Source: Coenobita brevimanus (taxonomy: Eukaryota > Arthropoda > Malacostraca > Decapoda > Coenobitidae). Taken from it: a stretch of DNA of 64,000 nt. Position numbers and translations under genes: made by a program. Location: contig CM064748.1 in assembly GCA_032717465.1 (NCBI GenBank), positions 8,164,807-8,228,806 of the forward strand, written 5' to 3'. This document shows, piece after piece, positions 47,481-58,715 of this stretch. Under the pieces are notes generated by a model. It saw nothing but the letters and a program-made list of their open reading frames with translations, did not search any database and was not told the origin of the DNA. Position 1 is the first letter of the stretch. Each line of letters starts with the position of its first letter.

Positions 47481-47735
47481 GGTGTGGAGAGGATGGGGGA
47501 TGATAATTGGGTGGGGAAGGTGAGAAGTGTTAATATTGGGGGTGGGGTTATGAGGGGTAGACCGAGAAAGACATGGGACGAGGTCATTAAGTGTGACCTT
47601 AGGGTTAAGGGACTGAACAGGGAGGCTGCAATGGATCGTGCAGCGTGGAGAGCCGCCATTAGGTGACCAAGGCCGACACATGCAAGCATGTTGGGGCCTT
47701 TAAAAACGAAAATGAAAACAATGCTATGCCCTTCT
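47470..47735 (+). mobile_element. RTE-type 3' fragment 1
   Basis: The frame reads VERMGDDNWVGKVRS, RPRKTWDEVIKCDLRVKG and AAMDRAAWRAAIR, the C-terminus of RTE-type polyproteins, then CAAGCATGTTGGGGCCTTT and a short A-rich tail. It is heavily 5'-truncated. Confidence 0.8.
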
Positions 47736-48368
47736 TTTTTGGTTTAAAATATCATAGCTTCATGAATTTTGAATTGTAACTGTAGATGAGTAGAATGTTG
47801 CTAGTCATGAAGAAGTGCTGTGGAAAGGGTACTGTATAGCATTACCTTGTTCTGCCACTGAACTGTGTGAGATGGACTGCGTAAGGCAAAATATAGGCCA
47901 AGTAGAAAGTAGAAGTAGTGCTATATACTGTATAACTGTCTACTGTAAATGTGAATAATTTGTATTATATTCCTACAATCATTGCAGTGGTGTTCCTGTG
48001 GCAGCCTTGGGTTTGTGTGGGTGTAAGTGAAGTACAAGAAAGCAGGGTTCCAGAGAGATGGCAGCGTGATGGCGGTTCAAGAGGAGTGAAGGGAGACTGC
48101 CTGGAGAACTCAGAGTAGCAGGGGGGCCATGACTGCTTGGAGAGGTTGAAATCTGTTGTGATGGGTATAGTACTGTCTCCTGTCTCTCCCGTCTGTTTTT
48201 CCTGTCTCTTGTCTTTGTCCCTCTTGTCTGTCTCTCTTGTCTGTCTGTCTTATCTGTCTCTTTTCTGTCTTTCTCTTTTCTGTCACTCCTGTTTGTCTGT
48301 TAGTGTAGGCAGGTAACTATGGAGGGTTGAATTGAGCAAGGACACTCATTCTTACATTATAGCCAAGG
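47736..48368. other. Non-coding with dispersed repeats
   Basis: CTAGTCATGAAGAAGTGCTG at 47801-47820 and the sequence after it recur at about 55310 and 55555. A pyrimidine-rich (TGTCTC)n-like stretch lies at 48170-48300. No gene is supported. Confidence 0.6.
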
Positions 48369-48650
48369 ATGAGATGGAGGGATGGAGTGGAGAGATGGGA
48401 GGGGGTGTTAGTTGGAGGGATGGAGAGTAGATACAAGTAGATATGGGAGAGAATGTGTGTAAGAGGGAGGAGTGTGGGTAGATATGGTGGAGGGAGGGTG
48501 TGAGTTGGAGGGATGGAGATGAGAGGGGTGGTGTGAGTTGGAGGGATGGCAGAGGACAGGACAGTGTGGAGGATATTTGTGGCCACACCTTACAGGATTA
48601 AGATGTCTGGCAATAGATAGATTAGATAGATATATAACTGAATTTCCATC
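48369..48650. repeat. Purine-rich degenerate minisatellite with flanking block
   Basis: GAGATGGAGGGATGGAG-type repeats are followed by ACAGGATTAAGATGTCTGGC and ATAGATAGAT. The same combination is found at 61140-61785 and, inverted, at 63822-64000, so this is one dispersed family. Confidence 0.75.
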
Positions 48651-48968
48651 AAGCACACTGTATTGATGTGGGAGTGGTAATGTCCAGTGAAAACATATAG
48701 TAACCAAGGAGACTCATTCCTTCCTCCATAACTATTAAATTAATGAAATTGTAATCAATTACTAAATTTGTGAGTGGGCCAGTTCCATCAGGTGAAGGAC
48801 AGACTACAGTATAGCTAAGTGGCAAGATTATTTTTTCCTTGGTTAAGAAATCTGAGATGGAAGCACCGATTTTAGCCCATAAATTGGTATAGCTTTTTGT
48901 CCTTTTGTGGAGGGATACAGCTTAATGCCAGATTGACATTACCTTGCCTGTACACCTTTCCCATAGCC

Positions 48969-49416
48969 CAGAGGTCAGCAACCCTTAAAGCTACAAGAGC
49001 CATTTGTTTTAAAGTTTCATAAAAATGTAGTACTCTTGGAGCCGCAATACAAAAAATTCTGAAACTGAAATCTGCAGTATTCTAAACAAAACATTACGGT
49101 GATACTGTTTGATCTGCTTGTAGTATAGATCTTTTGTTTCATAAAAATGTAGTACTCTTGGAGCCGCAATACAGAAAATTCTCATAAACTGAAATCTGCA
49201 GTATTCTAAATCTAAACAAAACATTACGGTGATATTGTTTGATCTGCTTATAGTATAGATCTTGTCAAAGCTGAATGGAAAATCTAATGTTGCCTTGCAT
49301 GTGTAATATGATGCCTTTGTTCTGAAAGAATAAATGGTTATTTATGAAGCTCCTGGAGCCACAAAAGTGTCCTAAGAGCCGCGTTCGGCTACTGAGCCGC
49401 AGGTTGCCGACCTCTG
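48969..49416. mobile_element. hAT-type MITE with 8-bp target-site duplication
   Basis: Left end CAGAGGTCAGCAACC (48969) and right end, inverted, CAGAGGTCGGCAACC (49416) match at 14 of 15 positions and have the form of hAT termini. CCATAGCC flanks the element on both sides (48961-48968 and 49417-49424), a perfect 8-bp target duplication as hAT transposases make. The 448-bp interior has no transposase but contains a 122-bp direct duplication (49014-49135 and 49136-49257). Confidence 0.93.
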
Positions 49417-49599
49417 CCATAGCCCTTCTTTAGCATAATTAACAAGTCATTTAGATGCAGGTGTTAGAGCAGTTAACAGACTATACAGTAGACTATGCAA
49501 GAAAGATTAGGGAACAGTTGGTACGTCATGACCTAAGTTTTATCCAGTGTGGGTGAAGGCATTGGTAAAGTATATATCTACAGAGGTGCAGTCATAGAA

Positions 49600-50080
49600 A
49601 TTTACTGTCCATTGCATTGGGCATGTGGAGAGAATGAAGGATGGCAACTGGCTGCAGCGGGGGAGAGGTGTGAGTGTTGAGGGTAGAGTTAAGGGGTAGA
49701 TTGAGATGGTTTTGGGAGGCAGGATGGGGCTGGAGTGTATTGGTGTTGTGATGTGAAGGGGGTAGACTGAGATGGTTTGGGAAGAAGGATGGGACTGGAG
49801 TGTAGTGGTGTTGTGATTAGGAGGGGTAGAGTGAGATGGTTTGGGCATGTGGAGAGGATGGGGGATGACATTTGGGTGCGGAGGGTGAGAGGTGTGAGCA
49901 TGGAGGGTAAAGTTGAGAGGCAGACTGAAAGACCTGGTATGAAGTCAGTGTCCTCAGGGATAAAGGGCTGGACAGAGAAGCTGCTAGAGATCAAGCAGCA
50001 TGGAGAACTGCCATTAGGTGATCAAGGCTGATGTATGGAAGCATCTTGGAGTTTTTATAAATGAATGAATGAAGGAAATA
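49600..50080 (+). mobile_element. RTE-type 3' fragment 2, with internal repeats
   Basis: VRWFGHVERMGDDIWVRRVRG and the following frames resemble the RTE C-terminus. The stretch from 49700 to 49860 repeats the GTAGAGTGAGATGGTTTGGG segment about three times. It ends near CATCTTGGAGTTTTTATAAA and a (GAAT)n tail. Confidence 0.7.
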
Positions 50081-50335
50081 AGTTCCCTTTTCCCGCTCCA
50101 TTAGGCAGGTAAAAATGTTGAGGTATAAATGTAAGTGCTTCCTCTATTATTTCTTTCCCTGTCCTTCCTTTCTGCACCCTTCCTCACTCCAGCATTAGGT
50201 GGAAAAGATCAGGATGAAGGAAAATGAAGATTGTTCCTAGCTAGTTTGCTGTTTGCATTTACCTAACTTGAATAGGGAAGTAGCATTATACTGTATAGGA
50301 ATAAATGCATTGGTTACTAGGCATATTTGGGTGTT

Positions 50336-50518
50336 AACATATTTCACTGAGAAACTTACTTACTAGAGCCCTTAACTCAGTTGTGGGTTCATACTTAACA
50401 TATTTCACTGAGCAACTTACTTACTAGAGCCCTTAACTCAGTTGTGGGTTCATACTTAACATATTTCACTGAGCAACTTACTTACTAGAGCCCTTAACTC
50501 AGTTGTGGGTTCATGCTT
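50336..50518. repeat. 61-bp tandem repeat, three copies
   Basis: Copies start at 50336, 50397 and 50458 with AACATATTTCACTGAG. They are nearly identical. Confidence 0.93.
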
Positions 50519-51589
50519 ATCTGGATATGAATCTAGGAGACTTCATGCTAAAATTCCCCTCCTTCAGTCCACCGTGCCTCCTGCTGAGAGATAGATACAT
50601 GTGTATGGCAAGAATATTAACTGATAGACTCCTTGAAATGGCTGGTTTGATACAGCCTTCAGTATGTTCTTCAGCCTAAGATTTAACTAGTGTTGATGGT
50701 TGAGGTAGCACTGGCATTGTAGTTCAAGGGTGGAGTTGTAAAGCATGTTTGTACTTCAGGGCAGTATGACGAGGGCAGCTTGATGGCAGAGGAGGCCACC
50801 CCTGCTGTGGTGGGTGTCTGGTGGTAGACATCAACCACCATCACCACCACCACCACCACCACCAGTGATGAAGGGGAGCAACTTGGCTGGATACTACAAG
50901 ATGAGTATATGTAAATATGTTATACATATTCACTTAGGTGCCAGTCTGTTGAAATAACCATTGATGGGCCAGTGGAGTGTTTCATACATAACGTATAGTT
51001 TTCTATAAATCTTGCTGTGGTGCTGCTTTTGTTAATTGCCAGTTGGTTGCAGAACTGGCCTCAGTAGGTGTTAGTCAAAATGCACTGCAACTTGTGCTTA
51101 AATAGCTGAGGAAGCTAAAGTTGCAAGAATCATGCAGAACATTAAAAACTCAATTTTGCTAAGTGGAATTATTTGCAGTAAGTGTGCTGCAGTTAAATTG
51201 GCAGTGCTAACAACTATATCCCAGGAAATGATCACTGCCACCCCTTGTGCCTTAGGTTTCATTCTTAACTTTTCCATATAGTTTTAAGTCTTTGGAGACT
51301 TGCAACAGAAGACAGATGGCCATTATTACCCCATCAGTAAATAAAATATCCCCAGAGCTGGATAAAACCATTGGCTGTGGCAGGAGTGAATTAACACACA
51401 ACAGGAAGCTCCCTGACATCTCTTCTGTAATGATTTATTTTAGGGGTTAAACTTAAGTCAGTTGGAGACCCCTGCATTCAAAAGGAAGCTCCCTAACACC
51501 TCTTCCTTAGCTATTTATCTAGGGAAATCAGTGGTGTGATAGTAAAGCCTTGTCTTATATTAAGATTTCTAAGTTCCATTGAAACTTGT
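50519..51589. other. Non-coding, no recognisable feature
   Basis: It contains a short (CAC)n run near 50834-50862. Nothing else was recognised. Confidence 0.6.
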
Positions 51590-51835
51590 TCTTCTCTCAA
51601 ATGCCTTGATTTTATTTTTAATGGAGAGTAACAGTTGGGTGCGGAAGGTGATAAGTGGCAAGGTTGAGGGTAGGGGTGAGAGGCAGACTGAAAAAGACCT
51701 GGGAAGAGGCCATAGGGTGTGACCTCAGGGCTAGGACTGAATAGGGAGGCTGCCAGAGATTGAGCAGTGTGGAGAGCTGCTATTAAGTTATGAAAACCGA
51801 CGCATTCAAGCATGTTGGAGCATTTATAAACGATA
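51590..51835 (+). mobile_element. RTE-type 3' fragment 3
   Basis: GTGCGGAAGGTGATAAGTG, GAGAGGCAGACTGAAAAAGA and CATTCAAGCATGTTGGAGC are the diverged nucleotide equivalents of fragment 1. Its last bases, TTTATAAACGATACGATAGC, run straight into the 35-bp repeat. Confidence 0.7.
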
Positions 51836-52453
51836 CGATAGCAGTATTTCCAGAGTCTATATAAATGATACGAGAGCAATATTTCCAGAGTCAATATAAA
51901 CGATACAAGAGCAATATTTCCAGTCTATATAAACGATACGATAGCTGTATTTCCAGAGTCTATATAAATGATACGATAGCTGTATTTGCAGTCTGTATAA
52001 ACGATACGATAGCTGTATTTCCAGAGTCTATATAAATGATACGATAGCTGTATTTGCAGTCTGTATAAACGATACGATAGCTTTATTCTCAGAGTCTGTA
52101 TAAACAATACGATGGCAATATTTCCAGTGTCTATATATATGATACGATAGCTGTATTTCCAGAGTCTATATAAACGATACGATAGCTGTATTTCCAGAGT
52201 CTATATAAATGATACGATAGCTGTATTTCCAGAGTGTATATAAACAATACGATAGCTGTATTTCCAGGGTCTATATAAACGATACGATAGCTGTATTTCC
52301 AGAGTCTATATAAACGATACGATAGCTGTATTTCCAGAGTCTGTATATAAACGATACGATAGCAATATTTCCAGAGTTTATATAAACGATACGATAGCAG
52401 TATTTCCAGAGTATATATAAATGATACGATAGCAATATTTCCAGAGTCTATTA
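51828..52453. repeat. 35-bp minisatellite, about 18 copies
   Basis: The unit is ACGATACGATAGCTGTATTTCC plus AGAGTCTATATAA (written in two parts), with a few variants. It begins at the 3' end of an RTE fragment. Confidence 0.93.
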
Positions 52454-52726
52454 ATCCTGTATTTTTTTAACTGAAGATGTAGCCTTATTAACCCCATCAG
52501 AGCTGTAAGTCCTCCCTGAGTTTTAAAATGCCTGGTGGTGGCAAGAATAAAACAATAAATCAACAAGGAAGAGGTGTTAGGGGAGGTGCTTCAAGAGTAC
52601 CAGCCCCTGAGTTGTAAAAATTGCCAAGTAGCAGCAAGAATAAAACCAAAAATAAATCACTAAGGAAGAGATGTTGGGGGAGTCAGGGAATTGGAAGTAC
52701 TGGGTAAGTTTGAATTAATCTGACTT

Positions 52727-53449
52727 ATTCCTTCTGCCTGTGTCTTTCTCCTTCTGCCTGTGTCTTTCTCCTTCTGCCTGCGTCTTTCTCCTTCTGCCTG
52801 CGTCTTTCTCCTTCTGCCTGTGTCTTTCTCCTTCTGCCTGTGTCTTTCTCCTTCTGCCTGCGTCTTTCTCCTTCTGCCTGCGTCTTTCTCCTTCTGCCTG
52901 TGTCTTTCTCCTTCTGCCTGTGTCTTTCTCCTTCTGCCTGCGTCTTTCTCCTTCTGCCTGAAACTTTCTCCCTTTGCCTGTGTCTTTCTCCTTCTGCCTG
53001 TGTCTTTCTCCTTCTGCCTGTGTCTTTCTCCTTCTGCCTGTGTCTTTCTCCTTCTGCCTGTGTCTTTCTCCTTCTGCCTGTGTCTTTCTCCTTCTGCTTG
53101 TGTCTTTCTCCTTCTGCCTGTGTCTTTCTCCTCCTGCCTGTGTCTTTCTCCTCCTGCCTGTGTCTTTCTCCTTCTGCCTGTGTCTTTCTCCTTCTGCCTG
53201 CGTCTTTCTCCTTCTGCCTGAATCTTTCTCCTTCTGCCTGTGTCTTTCTCCTTCTGCCTGTGTCTTTCTCCTCCTGCTTGTGTCTTTCTCCTTCTGCCTG
53301 TGTCTTTCTCCTTCTGCCTGTGTCTTTCTCCTTCTGCCTGTGTCTTTCTCCTTCTGCCTGTGTCTTTCTCCTTCTGCCTGTGTCTTTCTCCTTCTGCCTG
53401 TGACTTTCTCCTTCTGCCTGTGACTTTCTCCTTCTGCCTGTGACTTCTT
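52727..53449. repeat. 20-bp minisatellite, about 36 copies
   Basis: The unit is TCTTTCTCCTTCTGCCTGTG with a common TGCG variant. All three frames are open on both strands, which creates long spurious ORFs. Confidence 0.96.
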
Positions 53450-53629
53450 TTCCTTTTACCAGTGACTGTATCTCCTTTCTCTCCCCTTCCTGTCCTCTCT
53501 CTACTGTTCCACCTTTTCTTGATAGTTCCATAATTCTTTTGGCCCTACATTTCCCCCCTACTATCAGGCTAGACATTTGGTATTATGCCATGGATAGTTT
53601 AAGGCCCTGCCATTAACACTGCCCCATCC

Positions 53630-53772
53630 TTCCTTCCTCCCTATCCTCCCCTTCCTCCCTATCCTCCCCTTCCTCCCTATCCTCCCCTTCCTCCCTATCC
53701 TCCCCTTCCTCCCTATCCTCCCCTTCCTCCCTATCCTCCCCTTCCTCCCCTTCCTCCCTATCCTGCCTTCCT
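53630..53772. repeat. 18-bp pyrimidine minisatellite
   Basis: TTCCTCCCTATCCTCCCC is repeated about seven times. Confidence 0.9.
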
Positions 53773-54178
53773 CCTTGTGCATTAACACCAAACTGTTTCA
53801 TGGCCAAAGCTGCTCCCATGCCAGTCTTGGTGCCATGTAGCCAGTGTGACTTGGTGCTGGTTCCCTGGTGCTGGTTCATTGGTGCTTCCTACTGTGACAT
53901 GCTCTTAAATGCAGTGGCCAGGCATCTTGCACTGAATGGTTCCCTTACTTTGTTCATTTCTTGTTTGGGAAGATTTTTTTGAACTGTAGTAGCTTCCTCA
54001 TGTAATGCAGACTTTGAAATAGTCTCCAGAATTACTTCAGTAGATATAGATAAATAGATATATGTAGATGGATAAAGCACTCAGGGAGTATGGTGAATTA
54101 TCTTTAGGTGTATTAGCAGTGGTTACAGTTTCTGCCATTTTTCTAAATCTGGCCATCGTCTAAGGCGTTCAGTGGGTT

Positions 54179-54510
54179 AAGGTGGTGGTGTCTGATGCTT
54201 TGAATGTGTCAGGTGGTTGTGGTGCTGTGTTTACTGTAGGTGCCTGGTGGTGTAGTGGGTTAAGGTGGTGCTGGCTGATGGAATGTCAGGTGGTTGTGCT
54301 GCTGTGTTTACTGTAGGTGCCTGGTGGTGTAGTGGGTTAGGGTGGTGCTGGCTGATGTTTTGAATGTGTCAGGTGGTTGTGCTGCTGTATTTACTGTAGG
54401 TGCCTGGTGGTGTAGTGGGTTAAGGTGGTGTTGGCTGATGCTTTGAATGTGTCAGGTGGTTGTGCTGCTGTGTTTACTGTAGGTGCCTGGTGGTGTAGTG
54501 GGTTAAGGTG
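54179..54510. repeat. Tandem repeat of about 83 bp, four copies
   Basis: Copies start near 54179, 54262, 54339 and 54422. Shared core: GTGTCAGGTGGTTGTG, TTTACTGTAGGTGCCTGG and TGGTGTAGTGGGTTA. Confidence 0.88.
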
Positions 54511-55005
54511 GTCCAGCCAGATGTGCTTTGGAATATTAATAGGTCTGTTCACCTGTGGCAAAGCTAACAGGTCTAGAAGTGGTACTTTTTTTTCCCTCTC
54601 CAAGGAAAGTGTAAATATCTGCTCTTGGAGAGCTTTGAGTGATTTTATGAAATACAAAGCTGCTCAGCCTGAACTTTTGTTGGTTTATCATGTCAGCCAT
54701 TGCCTAAGCTGACTATTGGGTGCATTTCAGGTTGACTTTAAGGAAGCATTGTAGTGGCTTATGAAATACAAAGTTGCTCAGCTTGAAATTTTGATTTGAT
54801 TTGATAGGTCAGCTGTTGCATCAGCTGATTATTAAACAGTTGTCAGTTTTGGCCATAAGGAGGCATTTTAATACAAGTTTCTGAGTTTGAAAGAGAAACT
54901 TAAATATTGACTGCAGTCTGTGCAGATAGGCTCTTGTTGTTTAGGTACAGAATTTAAACTTGTGATCTTGAGTTTAGGTAATCCAGTTGGCTGGTGTTTG
55001 AAGGT

Positions 55006-55044
<39 letters not shown>

Positions 55045-55854
55045 TTAGGTCAGTGGGTGTAGGTGTAGAGTAGGTTAGTGGGTGTTGTAGGTTAGGTCAG
55101 TGGGTGTTGGTGTAGATAAAAACATAGCTAATGTGTTGTTGTATTTGCAGGAAACAGATGGTGTCCAACAAGATCTATGAAGATATCAAGATGGCAAGAT
55201 GAAGCCAGCTGGGTAAAGAAGCCAGCTGGGTAAAAGGATATGCTATTGGTAATGTGTTAAAACTGCATCTCAATCATTTTGCTTTAACTTGGCCTTAAAA
55301 TACCTTGCTAGTCACGAAGAAGTGCTGTGGAAAGGTTTCAACGACCTAAAATTACCATCTTTGAATCGTGTTTAGCTATACTGTATTAGATCAAAGTTAG
55401 TGATCTTAGTCATGCAGTGCGGTGGAAAGGTTGTAGAGCCAGTGATTGTGTTTTTGCTACTGAACTAAGTGAAGTCAGCTGTCAAAGGATATGTCTTGGC
55501 CAAGTTTAAGTGAAAGAACTGTAGTTGTGTGTACAGCAAGTCCTTGTTTATGCTAGTCATGAAGAAGTGCTGTTTTCATGTACGTTAAATCCAAGTAATT
55601 GTCATTGTGTTCCCTGGCTGGTTTATATGGTAGTGCTGAAGTGATGTATTTTGTCCCAGGCTTATCTGAACCGGAACATGTTGGTCTGCTGGCTGCATTG
55701 GCCCTTATCCTGTAGTCCACCATTTTCCTTTATGGGATGATAGGGAGGTATTAGACTAGTAACCAAGGAGACTCGTGTACTCCACCATCCTTGGAGGATA
55801 TGGGAGGGCATTGGGGCATGTTTTGTTTGATGGCATTGTGAATTGAAGTACGTT
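54511..55854. other. Non-coding stretch with a possible small exon
   Basis: A (GT)n run lies at about 55008-55041. GTTGTATTTGCAG before 55152 looks like a splice acceptor, followed by GAAACAGATGGTGTCC. Repeats of the AGTCATGAAGAAGTGCTG family lie near 55310 and 55555. No coding frame can be supported. Confidence 0.4.
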
Positions 55855-55896
55855 GTTGATCAACCCCAGTCTGCTTGGCCAAGCAGACCCATCAAC
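55855..55896. repeat. Perfect 20-bp palindrome within a longer hairpin
   Basis: GTCTGCTTGG and CCAAGCAGAC abut at 55869-55888. GTTGAT (55855-55860) and ATCAAC (55891-55896) extend the pairing outside it. Confidence 0.85.
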
Positions 55897-56084
55897 CACA
55901 GGCAAGCAACAGCCTTGCCACCTCATTTAGTGAATCAGTGTTCCCCTGTGGCAGACAGAGCCCTGCAATGGCAAGGTGCGTTGAATAGTGTGGAGGTTTG
56001 GTTCCTGGATGGATGCTGCATTTGCATAATCCAGTTAACGTGAGCACCATAGCAGGCCCCTCATCACCCCATTATTTGGTGATA

Positions 56085-56262
56085 TGGTTACCACCCAACA
56101 TTGTAAATGGTTTCCTGGGCTGCAGGAAACCATTAGGCCTGTCACCTGGTGTAAAACCACATGAAGTGGAAAGAAGAGAAAAAGTGACAGGAAGGAAAGG
56201 GAGAAGTAGGGAGTGAGGCCAACCAGAATGATAAAGTTGAAGGAAGAATAGGTAGTACTACA
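56085..56262. repeat. Dispersed hairpin repeat, copy 1
   Basis: This segment of about 180 bp is repeated at 58537-58715. It contains a 12-bp perfect stem, AATGGTTTCCTG (56106-56117) and CAGGAAACCATT (56123-56134), around the loop GGCTG. Confidence 0.8.
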
Positions 56263-57071
56263 GTGCAACCTAAAAAGTTTCCGAACCTCTAAAGGTCAAT
56301 TTCCATAATTTATGAAAAATGTCATTTTTATTTCCCAAACTTAGCTCAGAAATAACCAGAGACTAGTAAAAAAAAAAAAATACCCAGCTACACCCATCTG
56401 GTACTGATGACCTCACCATAAAGTGTGTGGTCACCCATAATAATAATAATTTCCTTTCCTCCTCTTGGGTAAGCTCTTTCCTATTTGAGTCAGTTTTATC
56501 ATATCCTAATTTGACCATAATTGTGGCTTCAAACAGGTGTCCTGGCTTTACCAATTAGTGCAGTGCTGGGAACAAAACTGATGCAGTATAAGAATGCAGC
56601 CACAAGTACTTAGTGTGTGTGTTGTGAAATGATTGGTGATGGAAACTACCATGTATGACAAATTTGACAGTTCTCAGTGCTGTACCAACTGAAACTAGAG
56701 TAAATAACTCATTGCAGGTGTTGTCAAAGATAGCGGTGGTGTTAAACCTGACAGTGTATGACATTACAAAGCAGTGTGATAAGGTTTTTAAGTTTTGGAG
56801 TGGAATTATGGTAAATATTCCTTTATCACACAACACCATTGCAACACCACTTGTCAGACGTCAACTGATTTTATTCACTTTTGACTGAAGCATGATTGTT
56901 GGTAGGCAGCAGTCTTAGTGTAATTCTAATAGATCATTTGCATCAGTGTTAAACCACTGTGCAATCTATTTTTGAGCAGATATAAACCACCACCATCATC
57001 ATCCATTTTTTTTCACACACACACATGTACTTAAGTATTTCATCACTGAGATTGCAATATTTCTGCAAGAT
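56263..57071. other. Non-coding, no recognisable gene
   Basis: It starts with TACAGTGCAACCTAAAAAG, which looks like a mariner-type end, but I find no matching partner end. The ORFs here are short and unrecognised. Confidence 0.5.
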
Positions 57072-57073
57072 TA

Positions 57074-58431
57074 CAGTGCTCGTCAGAAGTATGGGGCGCC
57101 CTGCGTCCCTCCTGAGAAACAAACCTTTCAACATTGAAAAAACATATAAATAATGCATTTTATTTACCTTTAGTGCTTCGTAGGGTAGCCTTTACGTTTC
57201 TTCACGGACCTGAGACGTCTTGGAAGTGAAAGGGCGAGGCTCCTGAGGTGCTGGAGGGGTATTTTGTCCCAGGAGTCACGAATGGCGGCTTCCAGCTTAG
57301 GCAGAGAGCTCACGTCCTTCCCTTGGAGACTCTTCTTTACGAGGTACCAGAGGTTTTCAATCGGGTTGAGGTCTGGGCTATTTCCTGGCCAGTCTGTCAT
57401 GAATGATACCTCGCAGTCACGAAGCCAATTGGTGACCGATTTGGCCTTGTGAGCAGGTGCACCGGCCCTGCTGAAACACTCGTGCACCTGTTAGCTCAAA
57501 GGAGTCTGGTAAATGATCACACAGAAGCTCCAGGTAAACATCCTGATTCACTCTGAGGTTCTTGGGAAGTACAACAACCCCATACCATGAGTGAATCAGG
57601 ATGTTTAACTGTGCTTTCTACATACCGTGGGTCAAGTGGGTCACTACCTTTGCATGCTCCTCTGTTACAGGTAACACTAAACGTTGCCTCATCAGACCAC
57701 AACACTGACAACCATTGCTCCTCACCCCAATTTAGATATTTATTAGCAAAGGCAAGCCTACGAATTCTCTGGCTGCTAGAGAGAAGAGGCTTTTTCACAG
57801 GCCTGTGACTTGTGTAACCAAGCTCATGCACCCTACGAGACACTGTTCTCACTGACACCTCACCAAACCCTTCTGGGTTGCTCTCCTTAATTTTCCTTGC
57901 ACTCACACAAGGATTAAACTCCACTGCACGTTTTAAAACATTAACAGACCTTGGGGAAGTTTTCCTAGGCCTACCAGACCTCGGTTTCTTTGTGGGAACT
58001 TCACCACTGTTTTCCTCCCGAAACCGCGCACACCAACGACGCACTGTCGATCGTCCCACACCAACCAATTCACTATTTCCTTTGTCTGGTGGCCTGCCTC
58101 CTTTAGAGCAATGATCTGGGATATGATTTCACCTGATAGTTCACGGATAGGTGCCATAACAAAGTTTTGAAGGCCAAAACACTGCGGGACACTCGGTAAA
58201 AAATGGCGCAATTTGAGAGGGACACTCGGCGGAGTTCCTCTCTCTCAGGCAGCCCGTGGGCAACTGAGGCGGGAACCAACCAGCGCGTCAGAAGGCCTCA
58301 GGCTACCGTGACGTCATGCTCGGAGCTCAAACTTGTGGCTCAATTCTTACCCCCAAAAATGGGGTGATTCTTTTTGGGCCATAAGTATTGCGCGCCCGGC
58401 GGACATCGCTGAATACTTCTGACGAGCACTG
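57074..58431 (-). mobile_element. Tc1/mariner transposon
   Basis: The ends CAGTGCTCGTCAGAAGTAT (57074-57092) and its exact complement (58413-58431) form a 19-bp perfect terminal inverted repeat. TA flanks both sides, the target duplication of Tc1/mariner. The interior encodes a broken Tc1-like transposase on the - strand. Total length is 1358 bp. Confidence 0.95.
57170..58157 (-). pseudogene. Tc1-like transposase, inactivated
   Basis: The likely start is MAPIRELSGEIIS at 58157. An N-terminal helix-turn-helix follows (ALKEAGHQTKEI, then VGVGRSTVRRWCARF after a frameshift near 58070), then a basic GRPRK-type motif (SGRPRKTSP). The DDE domain shows LWSDEATFSV with the first Asp and SPDLNPIENLW with the Glu. 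The second Asp is missing: the usual Q-D-x-A-P-x-H reads SRAGAPAH here. A second frameshift lies near 57500. The transposase cannot be active. Confidence 0.92.
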
Positions 58432-58536
58432 TATAGTAATGCAGACTGGCAGTAATTGTACATATCATAAAATGTCATAAAATAAACTGTGTAATCAGTG
58501 CACAATATGTGAAGTGTAGCATCACGTATGGGTTGG

Positions 58537-58715
58537 TTATATGGTTACCACCCAGCATTGTAAATGGTTTTCTGGCTTACAGGAAACCATTAGGCATGTT
58601 ACTCAATGTAAAGCCACCTGAAAAGGAAGGAGTAATAAAAATTGACAGGAAAGATGTGAGAAATAGGGAGAGAGGAGGACAGAAACAAAAATAATGATGG
58701 AGATAGTGGGCAGTG
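58537..58715. repeat. Dispersed hairpin repeat, copy 2
   Basis: This matches 56085-56262. The stem is AATGGTTTTCTG (58563-58574) and CAGGAAACCATT (58580-58591), with one G-U pair and the loop GCTTA. Confidence 0.8.

Noticed and set aside
52725..53576. A 283-codon - strand ORF and + strand ORFs with a Lys/Arg/Glu or Ser/Phe/Cys repeat
   Set aside because: They are translations of the 20-bp minisatellite; all frames are open and no unique coding sequence flanks it.
53564..53879. A Gly/Lys/Glu-rich repeat ORF
   Set aside because: It comes from the 18-bp pyrimidine repeat.
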